In this document: one piece after another, positions 41,622 to 51,581 of the stretch
How the letters are laid out: each line of letters starts with the position of its first letter
Numbering within the stretch: position 1 is the first letter of the stretch
Made by a program: the position numbers and the translations under genes
Source of the DNA: Clostridium vitabionis
Lineage (GTDB): Bacteria; Bacillota; Clostridia; Lachnospirales; Lachnospiraceae
NCBI RefSeq assembly: GCF_015351765.1
Contig: NZ_JADKQA010000008.1
Coordinates: 1 to 64,000 of the forward strand
Reading direction: 5' to 3'
Length of the DNA: 64,000 nt
The notes under the pieces: generated by a model
What the model was told of the DNA's origin: nothing
The model's input: only the letters and a program-made list of their open reading frames with translations
Databases searched by the model: none

Positions 41622-42891
41622 TCCCGTGCTCCTTATGTTCTCCTGTCATCTCGACCGCCCGGAAGAAGAAATCCGGCTGGCCAAAATTCCCGGATTTGAG
41701 GATCAGGCGGATCTCCGGGTGACCAAGCGGCATCATAATCGGGACGCCTGGCGCAACGCTGCTGCCAATCCAATAGGCGTCGTAACCCAGGGCCTGGGTC
41801 ACCGCTCCGCTGGTCTCCCCGCCGGCGACAATAAAACGGGTGTATCCTTCTTCCCGTGCCAGTAAAGCAAGCTCCGCCGTTGTTTTTTCAAGATGCACCG
41901 AGGCACTGTTACCGACAGCTTTCTGCACCTTCTCGACTTCCTCAGGCGAATCTGAACTGTAGATCAACACGCCGTCCTGATCTTCTGCCTGTCTCCAATA
42001 GCTCTCTGCCTGGTCAATACCGCCAATCAGGCGCAGCGGGTCCATTTTGACCAACCTGTGATGATCTTTTTCGTACTCATGAATCTGTCTGCGGGTTGCT
42101 TCTGAACAGCTTCCCGCCAAAATGACAGCCTTTCCCGGAACAGCCGAAGGCAGCGATTCCCCCGTGCCTCCGCCGTCCATCGCACGCCGCCCAAGAGCGG
42201 TGAGAATCCCCGACCCCCCGGAGAGAACCGTTGACTCCCCAAAAATATCCGCAATCAATTCGGCATGGGCATCTTCATAATAATCCGGAACCAGGTAAAA
42301 ATGGGTCACTCCCGCTGTTTTGCCTTCGATTTCTCTCCAGACAGATTCCTTCCCGCGTTTCATCTGCTCCACACTGACTTTCAGGCATGGATATTTGCTC
42401 TGCGGCTCCATCAGTTTAACAATATCCGATTCCCACATCGGGTTCAGCGGATGATTTTTCATCGGGCTGTCCGCCAAAGGAACCCCATTGACATAGAGAA
42501 TTCCATCTCGGACCGTCCGCCCGTTGACAGGAAGCGCCGGGCACAGGACACTGCTCCTCACCTGCAGTGTCTCCAGCATTGCATCAAGAATCGGTCCGAT
42601 ATTCCCCTTCGGAGTGGAGTCAAAGGTTGAACAATATTTGCTGTAGTATTGCGCCGTTCCCTGCCTTTTCAGCCATTCCACGCCGGCAAGGGAATCCGCA
42701 ACCGCCCGGTCAGTACGGGCGCTCCGCGTTTTCAGTGCAATCACAACGGCATCGCAGCGCTCACGGAGTTCCTCCCTGGGCACCCCGTTGAACAAAATCG
42801 TCCGCATGCCGGCTTTCACCAGGAAGGAAGCTGCATCGCTCGCCCCTGTAAAATCATCGGCGATGCAACCAATCTTTATTTTCTCTGTCAT
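41614..42891 (-). CDS. Four-carbon acid sugar kinase, OtnK-like
   Basis: A 425-residue DUF1537-type kinase starting with GCIADDFTGASDAASFLVKA and containing VCPALPVNGRTV in the N-terminal domain and GGETSGAVTQALG in the C-terminal nucleotide-binding domain. It phosphorylates 3-oxo-tetronate or a related C4 acid. The usual isomerase/dehydrogenase and transporter partners are missing apart from a transporter fragment upstream. Confidence 0.87.
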   Translation of the reverse strand: MTEKIKIGCIADDFTGASDAASFLVKAGMRTILFNGVPREELRERCDAVVIALKTRSARTDRAVADSLAGVEWLKRQGTAQYYSKYCSTFDSTPKGNIGPILDAMLETLQVRSSVLCPALPVNGRTVRDGILYVNGVPLADSPMKNHPLNPMWESDIVKLMEPQSKYPCLKVSVEQMKRGKESVWREIEGKTAGVTHFYLVPDYYEDAHAELIADIFGESTVLSGGSGILTALGRRAMDGGGTGESLPSAVPGKAVILAGSCSEATRRQIHEYEKDHHRLVKMDPLRLIGGIDQAESYWRQAEDQDGVLIYSSDSPEEVEKVQKAVGNSASVHLEKTTAELALLAREEGYTRFIVAGGETSGAVTQALGYDAYWIGSSVAPGVPIMMPLGHPEIRLILKSGNFGQPDFFFRAVEMTGEHKEHGNG

Positions 42892-42950
42892 AATCTACCC
42901 CTTCTCAGAATGATCCGCAATCTATCATCTCAAATTGCCATTTCTCAATT

Positions 42951-43050
42951 CTAATAGCCCAGCACTCTCGGAAGCAGCAGCGAGATTTGCGGAAGATATG
43001 TAACTGCAAGAAGAACAATCAGCAAGGAGGCGATAAAATCAACCACGCCA
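42951..43050 (-). pseudogene. TRAP transporter large permease, C-terminal remnant
   Basis: The minus strand encodes VVDFIASLLIVLLAVTYLPQ then ISLLLPRVLGY and a stop. This is the characteristic last helix and tail of DctM-type TRAP permeases. The rest of the gene is absent; the frame runs into the hairpin at 43051. TRAP transporters commonly precede tetronate kinase genes, so a deletion has removed most of this operon's 5' part. Confidence 0.65.
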
Positions 43051-43100
43051 GAAGCCGGCGGAAAGGCCTCCTACATATATGGCCTTCTCCCGCCGGCTTC
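43051..43100 (-). terminator. Hairpin downstream of dnaB
   Basis: A long stem (GAAGCCGGCGG...CCGCCGGCTTC with an inner AAGGCC/GGCCTT) begins 3 bases after the dnaB stop. There is no clear T-run, so it is either a weak terminator or a transcript-end stabiliser. Confidence 0.6.
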
Positions 43101-43103
43101 CTC

Positions 43104-44471
43104 TCAGTCCACGGAAATCGTGGTATTCTTCGGGTTTTCCAGATTGACAAACTTCGTGAGCTCCGGGCGCCACATCAGCTGCACAGTGCCCAGCGGGCCG
43201 TTTCTGTGCTTGGAAATGATCACCTCGGCGATGTTCGGGTTCGCGGTGTCCTTATTGTAATAATAGTCTCGGTAGAGGAACATGACGATATCCGCGTCCT
43301 GCTCGATGGCGCCGGAATCGCGGAGGTCGGAGAGCACCGGGCGGTGATCCGGCCGCTGCTCACAGGCACGGGAGAGCTGGGACAGGGCAATCACCGGGAC
43401 ATCCAGGTCTCTCGCCAGGCTTTTCAGGGATCGGGAAATCTCGGAGATCTCCTGCTGCCGGCTCTCGGAGCTGTGCCCGCTGCCGGAACCGCTCATCAGC
43501 TGCAGGTAGTCCACGATGATCAGATCCACACCGGCCTCCAGCTTGAGCTTCCTCGCGCGGCTTCGCATCTCCGGATAGCTGATGCCCGGCGTGTCGTCGA
43601 TCATGATGGTCGAATTGCTGATCGAGCCGATGCCGTCCACCACGGAGGTCCAGTCATCATCACTAAGGCTGCCCTTGCGGAGCTTCTGGGAATCCACCCC
43701 GGACTCCATCGAAAGCAGGCGGTTCACCAGCTGCTCGCTCGACATCTCCAGGCTGAAAATCAGGCATTTCTTCCGTTTTCTCAGCGCCGCGTGCTCCACA
43801 ACATTGAGGACAAATGCCGTCTTTCCCATGGACGGGCGCGCCGCCACCAGGATGAAATCCGACGGCTGAAATCCGGTGGTCATGTTGTCCAGGTCAATAA
43901 AGCCGGAGGGGACACCCGTCACGGTGGAGGTGCTGTTGGCCGCCTTCTCGATCCTCTCGAGAACCTCCATGGCCACATCCTGAATCGGCCGGATCCTGCC
44001 GGTCGAGCGGTTCTGCAGCAGATGGAAAATATCCTTCTCCGTCCCGTCCAGGATGTCGCTGACCCCGTCCTTCCCGGCGTAGCACTGGTTCTCGATCCCC
44101 TCGCAGGTTTTGATCAGCCGGCGGAGCAGGGATTTGTCCCGGACAATCTGCGCGTAGGAGCGCACATTGACCGAGGTCGGCACTGCGTTCATGATATCGC
44201 GGACAAAGTCCAGGCTCGCGACCTCCGGCGGCACATCCTTCTGTTTCAGCCGCTCCTGGAGTGTGACCAGGTCAACCGGTTTATTCTCATTGTAGAGCTC
44301 AACCATGGCGTCAAACATGACCCCGTACTGGCGCTGGTAAAAATCCTCCCCGGCCAGCAGCTCCGACGCCGCGGTAATCGCCTCCCGATCCATCAGCATG
44401 GAGCCGATCACCGCCTGCTCGGCCTCGATGCTGTTCGGGAGCGTCCTCTTGACGATACTATCCTCAGGCAT
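43104..44471 (-). CDS. dnaB: Replicative DNA helicase
   Basis: A 455-residue DnaB: N-terminal domain starting LPNSIEAEQAVIGSMLMD, Walker A ARPSMGKTAF (about residue 210), Walker B LIIVDYLQLM, and ALSQLSRACEQRPDHRPVLS then DLRDSGAIEQDADIVMFLYR. Last gene of a gdpP-rplI-dnaB operon, a common order in Firmicutes. Confidence 0.96.
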   Translation of the reverse strand: MPEDSIVKRTLPNSIEAEQAVIGSMLMDREAITAASELLAGEDFYQRQYGVMFDAMVELYNENKPVDLVTLQERLKQKDVPPEVASLDFVRDIMNAVPTSVNVRSYAQIVRDKSLLRRLIKTCEGIENQCYAGKDGVSDILDGTEKDIFHLLQNRSTGRIRPIQDVAMEVLERIEKAANSTSTVTGVPSGFIDLDNMTTGFQPSDFILVAARPSMGKTAFVLNVVEHAALRKRKKCLIFSLEMSSEQLVNRLLSMESGVDSQKLRKGSLSDDDWTSVVDGIGSISNSTIMIDDTPGISYPEMRSRARKLKLEAGVDLIIVDYLQLMSGSGSGHSSESRQQEISEISRSLKSLARDLDVPVIALSQLSRACEQRPDHRPVLSDLRDSGAIEQDADIVMFLYRDYYYNKDTANPNIAEVIISKHRNGPLGTVQLMWRPELTKFVNLENPKNTTISVD

Positions 44472-44563
44472 AATTCACTCCAAATCCGGCATTTTCACGG
44501 AAAATCCTTGGAAAGACAATACTGCCGCGGCAAGGAAACCGCCGCGGCGTGGTCATTTTCCGG

Positions 44564-45010
44564 TTATGCCTCAACGACATGGACAGCGAGCTTGCCGATA
44601 ACCTCCCGGTGAAGGCGGATCGGCACTTCAGTCACGCCGAAGGTACGGATAGGCTCCGGGAGAACCAGCTTTTTCTTGTCGATCTCCATGCCCAGCTGGT
44701 CGCTGATCGCCTTCGCGATCTCCTTGGTGGACACAGAGCCGAACGCCCTTCCGCCCTCGCCGGCCTTGATCGCGAGGGTGATCTTTTTGCCCTCCAGCTC
44801 CTTGGCCAGCTCCTGAGCCTTCGCCAGTTCCTCGGCGGCCAGCTTTTCCTCGTTTGCCTTCTTCAGCTTCAGGTCATTGAGATTCTTCGGGGTAGCCTCA
44901 ACGCCGAGATTCTTCTTCAGAAGAAAATTGCGGGCATAGCCGTCGCTGACGTTGACCATCTCGCCCTTTTTCCCCAGTGCCTTCACATCCTGTAATAAAA
45001 CAACCTGCAT
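44564..45010 (-). CDS. rplI: 50S ribosomal protein L9
   Basis: A 148-residue L9 with [20 protein letters not shown] and [14 protein letters not shown] at the N-terminus and a C-terminal domain after a long helix. It lies between gdpP and dnaB, 2 bases after gdpP. Confidence 0.97.
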   Translation of the reverse strand: MQVVLLQDVKALGKKGEMVNVSDGYARNFLLKKNLGVEATPKNLNDLKLKKANEEKLAAEELAKAQELAKELEGKKITLAIKAGEGGRAFGSVSTKEIAKAISDQLGMEIDKKKLVLPEPIRTFGVTEVPIRLHREVIGKLAVHVVEA

Positions 45011-45012
45011 GG

Positions 45013-47055
45013 TTAGATTTCTCCTTTCTCCGACATACTGTCTAAGGTTTCCTTGATTTTCTGGCGCGCCTCCTCGGCGGAAATATCCCTCAGCTGCGCG
45101 CCGGCGATCGTGCGATGGCCGCCGCCGCCCAATTTTTCCAGAATCACCTGGACGTTGACCTCGTCAATCGAACGCCCGCTGATATAGACGACGTTGTCCA
45201 CCTTTGTGATGACGAACGTGGCCTTGATCCCGATAATATCAAGCATTTCGTTGGCCGCCTGCGCGCCCACTATGCTCGGGCTCTCCAGCCCATCAGCCGG
45301 GCACTCCGTGATCGCATAGTGCTCGCGGTAGATTTCCATATTTTCGATGGCCTTCGCCCGCGCACGGAAATCCTGCGGCTGGTCACGGAATAATTTCCGC
45401 ACCCGGACCACATCAGCCCCGGACCTGCGGAGAAATGCCGCCGCCTCAAAGGTCCGGACGCCCGTCTGGTTCATAAAGTTCTGGGTGTCAATCATGATGC
45501 CGCCGTACATCGCATCCGCCTCAAGCGGCCGGATCCGGATATTGTCCCCGATATACTGCAGGATCTCCGCCACCATCTCGCAGGCCGAGGACGCAAACGG
45601 CTCGACATAGGAGAGCGTGGCATTTTTGATGATCTCCGTGCTCTGGCGGTGATGATCCAGGACGACAATGGTGTGCACCCGGGTGAGCAGCTCCGGCGCT
45701 TCGGTGATGCTTGGCCGGTTGACATCCACCACAACCAGCATGGTGGTGCCGTCCGCCCACTCCGCGGCTTCCTCCCCCGTCACAAACATATCTTTCGGAT
45801 ACTCGCTGCTGTTCTTGAACTTATACAGCATCGGCGTGACCGAGGAATTGACCCCGTTGATGACGATTCTTGCCTTCTTGTTGAAGGTTGTCGCGATTCT
45901 CCAGATGCCGACGGACGCGCCAAAGCAATCGATATCTCCGAGATGATGCCCCATGATGAGGATTTTGTCCTTCGTATCCATCAGCTCGCGGAGGGCGTGC
46001 GCCTTAACGCGCGCCTTGACGCGGGTCGTCTTTTCGACCTGCTGGGACTTCCCGCCGTAGAAGCGGATCTCGTCGCCGTCCTTGACCACCGCCTGGTCGC
46101 CGCCGCGGCCGAGCGCCATATCAATAGCCGCCCGCGCATACTCGTAATTCTGCATGTATGTGCTGCCGTGCATGCCGATTCCGATGGACAATGTGACCGC
46201 CATCTCGTTGCCGATATTGACCGTTTTCACATCCTCAAGAAGGGAGAAGCGGTTCTTCCGAAGAATCTCGGTGTAGCGCTGCTCGATCACGAAGAAATAT
46301 TTATCCTTCTCCAGCTTCCGCACGACGCCGTTCATCGCGCTGATACTCTTCATGATCTTCCGGTCAATCAGCGCCTCCAGGAGCGAGCGCCGGACGGTCT
46401 CGATACTCTCCAGCGCCTCATCGTAATTGTCCAGATAGATCAGGCCGGCAACCATCTTCTGGTTGTCGATCTCCTTCTCGTAGATCAGCGCCTGCGTCTC
46501 ATCGATCAGGAAGACCGCCGTCAGGCGCTCATCCGCGGCGCTGTTCTCCGACCCGATGCTGTCCGCCGCATCCTGATCCATGCTGACCGGTCGGAGGTCA
46601 ATCTCGTAAAACCTATCCTTATACTGCGAATGGATCCGCGTATCCGCCTTGATCCGGTCGAAGAAATTCGGGGTCAGCTCCGGAAAATATCCGGAGAGCG
46701 GATTTCTGGTCCTGTCTGTGCCGATGATCCCGGCGAATTCCCGGTTCATCCAGAGGATCCGCCCGTCCGTATCGACAATCCCGTAGGGGACAGCCATACC
46801 ATCCAGCAGCTGCACCTGCGCGGCGGAATAGCGCGCCGAAAAGTCCACGAGCCCGTCCATCAGGTGCTTCCGCTTTCCGAACCAGAGCCAGACCGCGATC
46901 ACAATCTCCGCCAGGGTAAATCCGCCCATCGCGGCGCCCGCCGCATGGTCGACCAGGGCCACGGCGATATTGGCGGCCACCATAAAGAGAGCCAGGATAA
47001 ATGGCCAGTTCAGGTATTCCGCGATCTCCCCACGGATTCTGACATGATCTTTCAT
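45013..47055 (-). CDS. gdpP: c-di-AMP phosphodiesterase, GdpP-type
   Basis: A 680-residue membrane protein: two N-terminal helices ([34 protein letters not shown]), a degenerate PAS region ([20 protein letters not shown]), a modified GGDEF domain and DHH-DHHA1 catalytic domains ([22 protein letters not shown]). It degrades cyclic di-AMP. The first DHH motif has GHH rather than the commoner GHK/GHR. Start at 47055; the open frame reaches 47184. Confidence 0.93.
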   Translation of the reverse strand: MKDHVRIRGEIAEYLNWPFILALFMVAANIAVALVDHAAGAAMGGFTLAEIVIAVWLWFGKRKHLMDGLVDFSARYSAAQVQLLDGMAVPYGIVDTDGRILWMNREFAGIIGTDRTRNPLSGYFPELTPNFFDRIKADTRIHSQYKDRFYEIDLRPVSMDQDAADSIGSENSAADERLTAVFLIDETQALIYEKEIDNQKMVAGLIYLDNYDEALESIETVRRSLLEALIDRKIMKSISAMNGVVRKLEKDKYFFVIEQRYTEILRKNRFSLLEDVKTVNIGNEMAVTLSIGIGMHGSTYMQNYEYARAAIDMALGRGGDQAVVKDGDEIRFYGGKSQQVEKTTRVKARVKAHALRELMDTKDKILIMGHHLGDIDCFGASVGIWRIATTFNKKARIVINGVNSSVTPMLYKFKNSSEYPKDMFVTGEEAAEWADGTTMLVVVDVNRPSITEAPELLTRVHTIVVLDHHRQSTEIIKNATLSYVEPFASSACEMVAEILQYIGDNIRIRPLEADAMYGGIMIDTQNFMNQTGVRTFEAAAFLRRSGADVVRVRKLFRDQPQDFRARAKAIENMEIYREHYAITECPADGLESPSIVGAQAANEMLDIIGIKATFVITKVDNVVYISGRSIDEVNVQVILEKLGGGGHRTIAGAQLRDISAEEARQKIKETLDSMSEKGEI

Positions 47056-47243
47056 GAGTAACTCCCCGCGCCGCAGGGCGCCAGGAACCCGTACACCGGG
47101 CGAAGCGGGTCTTCGCGGGATGAGGGGTTCCGCATCGTTGCCATCTTGATTCCGCTGAATCAGAAACACTGCGTCCTTTATCATACCATATTTCCGCGGA
47201 TTGCACTACTCTGTCTCCGGGTTCGGACCCGCCGGCTCTGCGT

Positions 47244-47303
47244 AAAGAACGGCGCAGGCCGTCTCTCCCGTATCCGGGGGAAATGGTCCTGCGCCGTTCT
47301 TTT
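47244..47303. terminator. Terminator between pckA and gdpP
   Basis: A 15-bp stem (AAAGAACGGCGCAGG and its complement) with a 29-base loop. It is T-rich on both sides, so it serves pckA on the minus strand and could also act from the plus strand. It lies 36 bases after the pckA stop. Confidence 0.85.
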
Positions 47304-47338
47304 TCTATTTCCGTACCTGTTTCGCCGGAATTTTCCAA

Positions 47339-48952
47339 TTACAGCTTCGGTCCGGCAGCCACGAGTGCCTTGCCGGCCTCGTTGCCCTCATACTTCTTGA
47401 AGTTCTTGATGAAGCGGCCGGCGAGATCCTTCGCCTTCGCATCCCACTCAGCGGCATCCGCATAGGTGTCGCGCGGATCGAGAATACCGGAATCAACGCC
47501 CGGGAGCTCGGTCGGCACCTCGAAATCGAAGTACGGGATCTTCTTGGTCGGAGCCTTGAGCACCTCGCCGTTCAGGATCGCGTCGATAATGCCGCGGGTA
47601 TCCTTGATGGAGATTCTCTTGCCTGTGCCATTCCAGCCGGTGTTAACCAGATAAGCCTTGGCGCCGCTCTTGTTCATCTTCTTCACCAGCTCCTCAGCGT
47701 ACTTCGTCGGATGCAGCTCCAGGAATGCCTGGCCGAAGCATGCGGAGAAGGTCGGAGTCGGCTCGGTGATTCCGCGCTCTGTGCCCGCGAGCTTTGCGGT
47801 AAAGCCGGAGAGGAAGTAATACTTTGTCTGCTCCGGAGTCAGGATGGACACCGGCGGCAGGACGCCGAAAGCGTCAGCGGACAGGAAGATGACATTCTCT
47901 GCGTCCGGACCTGCGGACTTGCCGTTCACCTTGAGGGCAATCTTGTCGATGTGCTCGATCGGGTAGGACACACGGGTATTCTCGGTCACGGACTTGTCCG
48001 CGAAGTCAATCTTGCCGTCCTTGTCCAGAGTTACATTTTCCAGAAGGGCGTTGCGCTTGATCGCGTTGTAGATATCCGGCTCGGAATCCTTGTCCAGGTT
48101 GATGACCTTCGCGTAGCAGCCGCCCTCGTAGTTGAAGACGCCGTTGTCGTCCCATCCGTGCTCATCATCGCCGATCAGCAGTCTCTTGGGATCCGTGGAA
48201 AGGGTGGTCTTGCCGGTACCGGAGAGGCCGAAGAAGATCGCCGTATTCTTGCCTTCCATATCGGTGTTGGCAGAGCAGTGCATCGAAGCGATGCCCTTCA
48301 GCGGCATATAATAGTTCATCATGGAGAACATGCCCTTCTTCATCTCGCCGCCGTACCAGGTGTTGATGATAACCTGCTCATGGCTCGTGATGTTGAAGGC
48401 AACCGCGGTCTCGGAATTGAGGCCCAGCTCCTTGTAGTTCTCTACCTTTGCCTTGGAAGCGTTGTAGACAACGAAGGTCGGCTTGAAGTTCTTCTCCTCC
48501 TCAGCGGCCGGGCGGATGAACATGTTGCGGACGAAATGCGCCTGCCAGGCAACTTCCATAATGAAGCGGACAGCCATCCGCGTATCCTCATTCGCCCCGC
48601 AGAACGCGTCTACCACGTAGAGCTTCTTGCCGGAAAGTTCCTTCTGCGCGATGGCCTTGAGCTTGCCCCAGGTCTCCTCGCTTGCCGGATGGTTATCATT
48701 CTTGTACTCATCGGATGTCCACCAAACGGTGTTCTTGGAATTCTCATCCATGATGATGTATTTGTCCTTGGGGGAACGACCGGTAAATTCTCCGGTCATG
48801 ACATTGACGGCACCAAGCTCGCTGACCTGGCCCTTCTCATACCCGGTAAGACCCGGCTTTGTCTCCTCCTCGAACAGCTGTTCATAGGACGGATTATAGA
48901 CAACTTCCGTAGTGCCGGTAATTCCGTACTGTGTTAAATCTACCTGTGCCAT
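47339..48952 (-). CDS. pckA: Phosphoenolpyruvate carboxykinase (ATP)
   Basis: A 537-residue Pck[11 protein letters not shown] (substrate loop), [11 protein letters not shown] (P-loop), [20 protein letters not shown] (metal and lid residues) and [13 protein letters not shown]. It interconverts oxaloacetate and PEP. In anaerobes it often runs toward oxaloacetate and makes ATP. The start is 48952 ([11 protein letters not shown]); the frame beyond that is leader. Confidence 0.96.
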   Translation of the reverse strand: MAQVDLTQYGITGTTEVVYNPSYEQLFEEETKPGLTGYEKGQVSELGAVNVMTGEFTGRSPKDKYIIMDENSKNTVWWTSDEYKNDNHPASEETWGKLKAIAQKELSGKKLYVVDAFCGANEDTRMAVRFIMEVAWQAHFVRNMFIRPAAEEEKNFKPTFVVYNASKAKVENYKELGLNSETAVAFNITSHEQVIINTWYGGEMKKGMFSMMNYYMPLKGIASMHCSANTDMEGKNTAIFFGLSGTGKTTLSTDPKRLLIGDDEHGWDDNGVFNYEGGCYAKVINLDKDSEPDIYNAIKRNALLENVTLDKDGKIDFADKSVTENTRVSYPIEHIDKIALKVNGKSAGPDAENVIFLSADAFGVLPPVSILTPEQTKYYFLSGFTAKLAGTERGITEPTPTFSACFGQAFLELHPTKYAEELVKKMNKSGAKAYLVNTGWNGTGKRISIKDTRGIIDAILNGEVLKAPTKKIPYFDFEVPTELPGVDSGILDPRDTYADAAEWDAKAKDLAGRFIKNFKKYEGNEAGKALVAAGPKL

Positions 48953-49143
48953 GCTTTTCCTCTTTTCTGAACAATGATTGTTGCTCTCCCGACCGGCGGT
49001 ACCGATCGTTAGAATATTAACATCCGCTACTGTTTTAGCATACCCGCCTTTTTTTATCAACCGGCGGCGGGAAAGATTATACAGAATCACGAAAGACGCG
49101 GTATTTCCGGAAATTTTTCTGGCAAAAGTATCCTATGAAAATC

Positions 49144-49177
49144 GCCGGGGCAGCTCCCAGAAGGGAGCCACCCCGGC
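49144..49177 (-). terminator. Terminator of the rpsF-ssb-rpsR operon
   Basis: GCCGGGG and GCTCCC blocks pair with GGGAGC and CCCCGGC around AGAA. On the minus strand the stem is followed by GATTTT. It begins 47 bases after the rpsR stop. Confidence 0.85.
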
Positions 49178-49223
49178 TTTCGTGACCAGATCCGTTATTT
49201 TGTTCTGCCTGTGCTGCCGAAGA

Positions 49224-49490
49224 TTACTCTACGGTGTACGGAAGCATCGCCATGTGTCTTGCACGCTTGATCGCTACAGTGAGCGCTCTCTGGTGCTTTG
49301 CGCAGTTGCCGGTGATTCTTCTCGGAAGAATCTTGCCTCTCTCAGAGATGTATCTCTTGAGCTTAGCGGTATCCTTGTAATCGATCGGCTCTGCCTTCGC
49401 GCCGCAGAATACGCAGACCTTTCTTCTTCTGCGGATTCCTGTTCTTCTCGGTCTCGCGTTCTCCGGTTTATCCGTCTTCATTGCTGGCAT
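49224..49490 (-). CDS. rpsR: 30S ribosomal protein S18
   Basis: An 88-residue S18 containing [20 protein letters not shown], then [20 protein letters not shown]. The N-terminal part has [10 protein letters not shown], a Cys pair (CVFC) typical of Firmicutes S18. Confidence 0.97.
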   Translation of the reverse strand: MPAMKTDKPENARPRRTGIRRRRKVCVFCGAKAEPIDYKDTAKLKRYISERGKILPRRITGNCAKHQRALTVAIKRARHMAMLPYTVE

Positions 49491-49520
49491 CTCAAAATCC
49501 TCCTTAACGGCTCCCGCTCA

Positions 49521-50018
49521 TCAGTTGAACGGAAGTCCCTCATCTTCAACCCCGTCAGGAATATTCATAAAGCCGTCACCGACCGCGCTCTGCGGGGTCG
49601 GACGGCCTGAAGCCGGCGCACCGCCCTGCGGCATCCCCATCCCGGCTCCCTGGTCTGCCGGATGAGAGCTCCGATAACTGTCGGAACTGTTCTTGCTCTC
49701 GGCAAATTCCTGATCCTCAATAATCACTTCTGTCGTATATACTTTCTGACCGTCCCGGTTGGTATAGCTGCCGGTCTGAATTCTTCCGGAAACCGCGATC
49801 TTGATCCCCTGGTGAAAATACTTCTCAGCGAACTCTGCCGCACGGTCGAACGCGACGCACGGAATGAAATCCGCCGTCTGGCCGCCGTCCTGGTTGTTCC
49901 TGCCGCGCCGGCGGTCAACCGCGAGCGTGTATCTCGCGATCGCCATCTGGCGCTCGCCCTGGGAATATCTCACTTCCGGATCTCTCGTCAAACGTCCCAT
50001 CAGAATTACTTTATTCAT
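49521..50018 (-). CDS. ssb: Single-stranded DNA-binding protein
   Basis: A 165-residue SSB: OB-fold MNKVILMGRLTRDPEVRYSQ to VAFDRAAEFAEKYFHQGIKI, a Gly/Pro/Ala-rich linker, and the acidic tip ending DEGLPFN that binds partner proteins. Between rpsF and rpsR as usual. Confidence 0.96.
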   Translation of the reverse strand: MNKVILMGRLTRDPEVRYSQGERQMAIARYTLAVDRRRGRNNQDGGQTADFIPCVAFDRAAEFAEKYFHQGIKIAVSGRIQTGSYTNRDGQKVYTTEVIIEDQEFAESKNSSDSYRSSHPADQGAGMGMPQGGAPASGRPTPQSAVGDGFMNIPDGVEDEGLPFN

Positions 50019-50036
50019 ACGATCACTCTTTCTTAT

Positions 50037-50324
50037 TTATGCATCCTGTCTCACGCATAAGTATCTGAGTACCGGTTCCATAATGCGGACGCGGGATTCC
50101 ACCTCAGCCGGAGTGGTAGCCGGAGCCTCGAAGTGGATGAAGGAATAGTATCCTTCCTTCTCTTTCTGGATCTCGTAGGCAAGCTTCTTTCTGCCGCCAT
50201 CCTCGATATCCTTCACGGTGCCGCCGAAACGGGTGATGTAACCCTGGATCTTCTCCAGAGCCGCCGCTCTGTCTTCGTCCTCAATCTTTGTGCTGAGAAC
50301 AAGTGCTAACTCGTACTGATTCAC
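50037..50324 (-). CDS. rpsF: 30S ribosomal protein S6
   Basis: A 95-residue S6 starting at GTG 50324 (VNQYELALVLSTKI) with AGGAGG 7 bases upstream; later motifs are GGRKKLAYEIQKEKEGYYSF. The open frame continues to 50462 but that part is leader. Confidence 0.95.
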   Translation of the reverse strand: MNQYELALVLSTKIEDEDRAAALEKIQGYITRFGGTVKDIEDGGRKKLAYEIQKEKEGYYSFIHFEAPATTPAEVESRVRIMEPVLRYLCVRQDA

Positions 50325-50385
50325 TGTAGTACCTCCTTGTGGACATTGACCCCCTGACTCCAGCAGGGAGTAAGGATCTGTAGTA

Positions 50386-50607
50386 TCACGGGCTATCATT
50401 ATAGCCGATTGCCGGATCATTTGCAAGCGGTTTCCGAAGGCCTCGCAGATTTTTCTCCACAAGTTTTCTCGGCACCATCACCTGATGTCCGCAGCCGAGG
50501 CACTGGAGGCGGAAATCCGCGCCGACACGGAGTACCTTCCATTCGCTGCTCCCGCAGGGATGGGGCTTTTTCAGCTTCACGATATCGCCAACCACAAATT
50601 CTGTCAT
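50386..50607 (-). CDS. DUF951 zinc-ribbon-like protein
   Basis: A 73-residue protein with VGDIVKLKKPHPCGSSEWKV and LQCLGCGHQVMVPRKL; three cysteines could bind a metal. DUF951 proteins are conserved in Firmicutes near ribosomal or ParB genes. Its function is unknown. It overlaps the sirtuin stop by 4 bases. Confidence 0.88.
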   Translation of the reverse strand: MTEFVVGDIVKLKKPHPCGSSEWKVLRVGADFRLQCLGCGHQVMVPRKLVEKNLRGLRKPLANDPAIGYNDSP

Positions 50608-51347
50608 ACGCCGACCGCCTCGCCGAGAACCTTCCCGATGCTGTCGCTGATCACCAGGTCCGCCTGGCTGTCGCGGCTGGTGGAGGACTTGTTGATCAGT
50701 ACCAGCTTATGTCCCTGATAGTAATCCACAAAACCGGCTGCCGGGTACACGACAAGCGAAGTTCCGCCGATGATCAGCATGTCCGCCTGGGAAATGTACC
50801 GGATCGCTTTCGACATGACGTCCATGTCCAGGCTCTCCTCATAGAGAACCACATCCGGCTTGATGATCCCGCCGCATTTCGGGCAGCGCGGGACCGGCTC
50901 CTTCATCTGCCGCAGGATCTCCTCCTCCGTGTAGAAGGCGCCGCACTTCATGCAGTGATTGCGGCGGCAGGAGCCGTGAACCTCAAGGACTTCCCTGCTT
51001 CCCGCATCCTGATGGAGGCCGTCGATGTTCTGCGTGACGACCGCCTTGAGCTTCCCTTCCTGTTCGAGCTTCGCCAGCGCATAATGCGCCCGGTTCGGCA
51101 GGACCTTTTTGCCGTCCATCAGGATCTTATTCTTGTAGAAACGGAAAAACTCCTCCGGCATCCTGGTGAAAAAGGTATGGCTCAGGATGGTCTCCGGCGG
51201 ATAATCATACTGCTGATTGTAGAGCCCGTCCTGGCTCCGGAAGTCCGGAACGCCGCTCTCGGTGGAGACGCCGGCGCCCCCGAAGAAGACGATATTGCCG
51301 CTCTCCGCAATCCATTGTTTCAGCTTTTCGATTTTTTCCTCCATCAT
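50604..51347 (-). CDS. cobB: NAD-dependent protein deacylase (Sir2/CobB)
   Basis: A 247-residue class U-like sirtuin: FFGGAGVSTESGVPDFRSQD, TQNIDGLHQDAG, catalytic His in VHGSC, zinc cysteines CMKC and CPKC, and GTSLVVYPAAGF. It deacylates lysines in proteins. Clearly distinct from the two SirTM-like proteins at 10087-11779. Confidence 0.94.
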   Translation of the reverse strand: MMEEKIEKLKQWIAESGNIVFFGGAGVSTESGVPDFRSQDGLYNQQYDYPPETILSHTFFTRMPEEFFRFYKNKILMDGKKVLPNRAHYALAKLEQEGKLKAVVTQNIDGLHQDAGSREVLEVHGSCRRNHCMKCGAFYTEEEILRQMKEPVPRCPKCGGIIKPDVVLYEESLDMDVMSKAIRYISQADMLIIGGTSLVVYPAAGFVDYYQGHKLVLINKSSTSRDSQADLVISDSIGKVLGEAVGV

Positions 51348-51400
51348 TTCCGCCTCTTTTCTCTGCCTTGCTGTGAAAATATTGACAAAGCGGCCGGCCT

Positions 51401-51560
51401 GTCCCGGACGACATGGTCAAACGCGCCCGCTGCGGCCGTTCCGGATGACATGGTCAAACGCGCCCCTGCGGCCGTCCCGGACGACATGGTCAAACGCGCC
51501 CCTGCGGCCGTCCCGGACGACATGGTCAAACGCGCCCCTGCGGCTGCGCCTTCCGGCATG
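51401..51560. repeat. 36-bp minisatellite, four units
   Basis: The unit contains GACATGGTCAAACGCGCCCC and recurs with starts of ACATGG at 51411, 51448, 51484 and 51520 (period 36-37). Units 3 and 4 are identical, while units 1 and 2 carry small differences. It lies between the sirtuin gene and the DUF2156-Eis gene. Because 36 is a multiple of three, all frames stay open, but no start signal supports translation. Confidence 0.85.
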
Positions 51561-51581
51561 GCCTGGTGCCTCTCGCGGCGC

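Noticed and set aside
42987-44612. A 541-codon plus-strand frame opposite dnaB
   Set aside because: Pure antisense of dnaB; composition is that of a shadow frame and no start signal is present.
45649-47061. A 470-codon plus-strand frame opposite gdpP
   Set aside because: Antisense shadow of gdpP, which has clear DHH and DHHA1 motifs.
51401-51560. CRISPR array
   Set aside because: The 36-bp periodicity comes from directly abutting units with no spacers and there are no cas genes.
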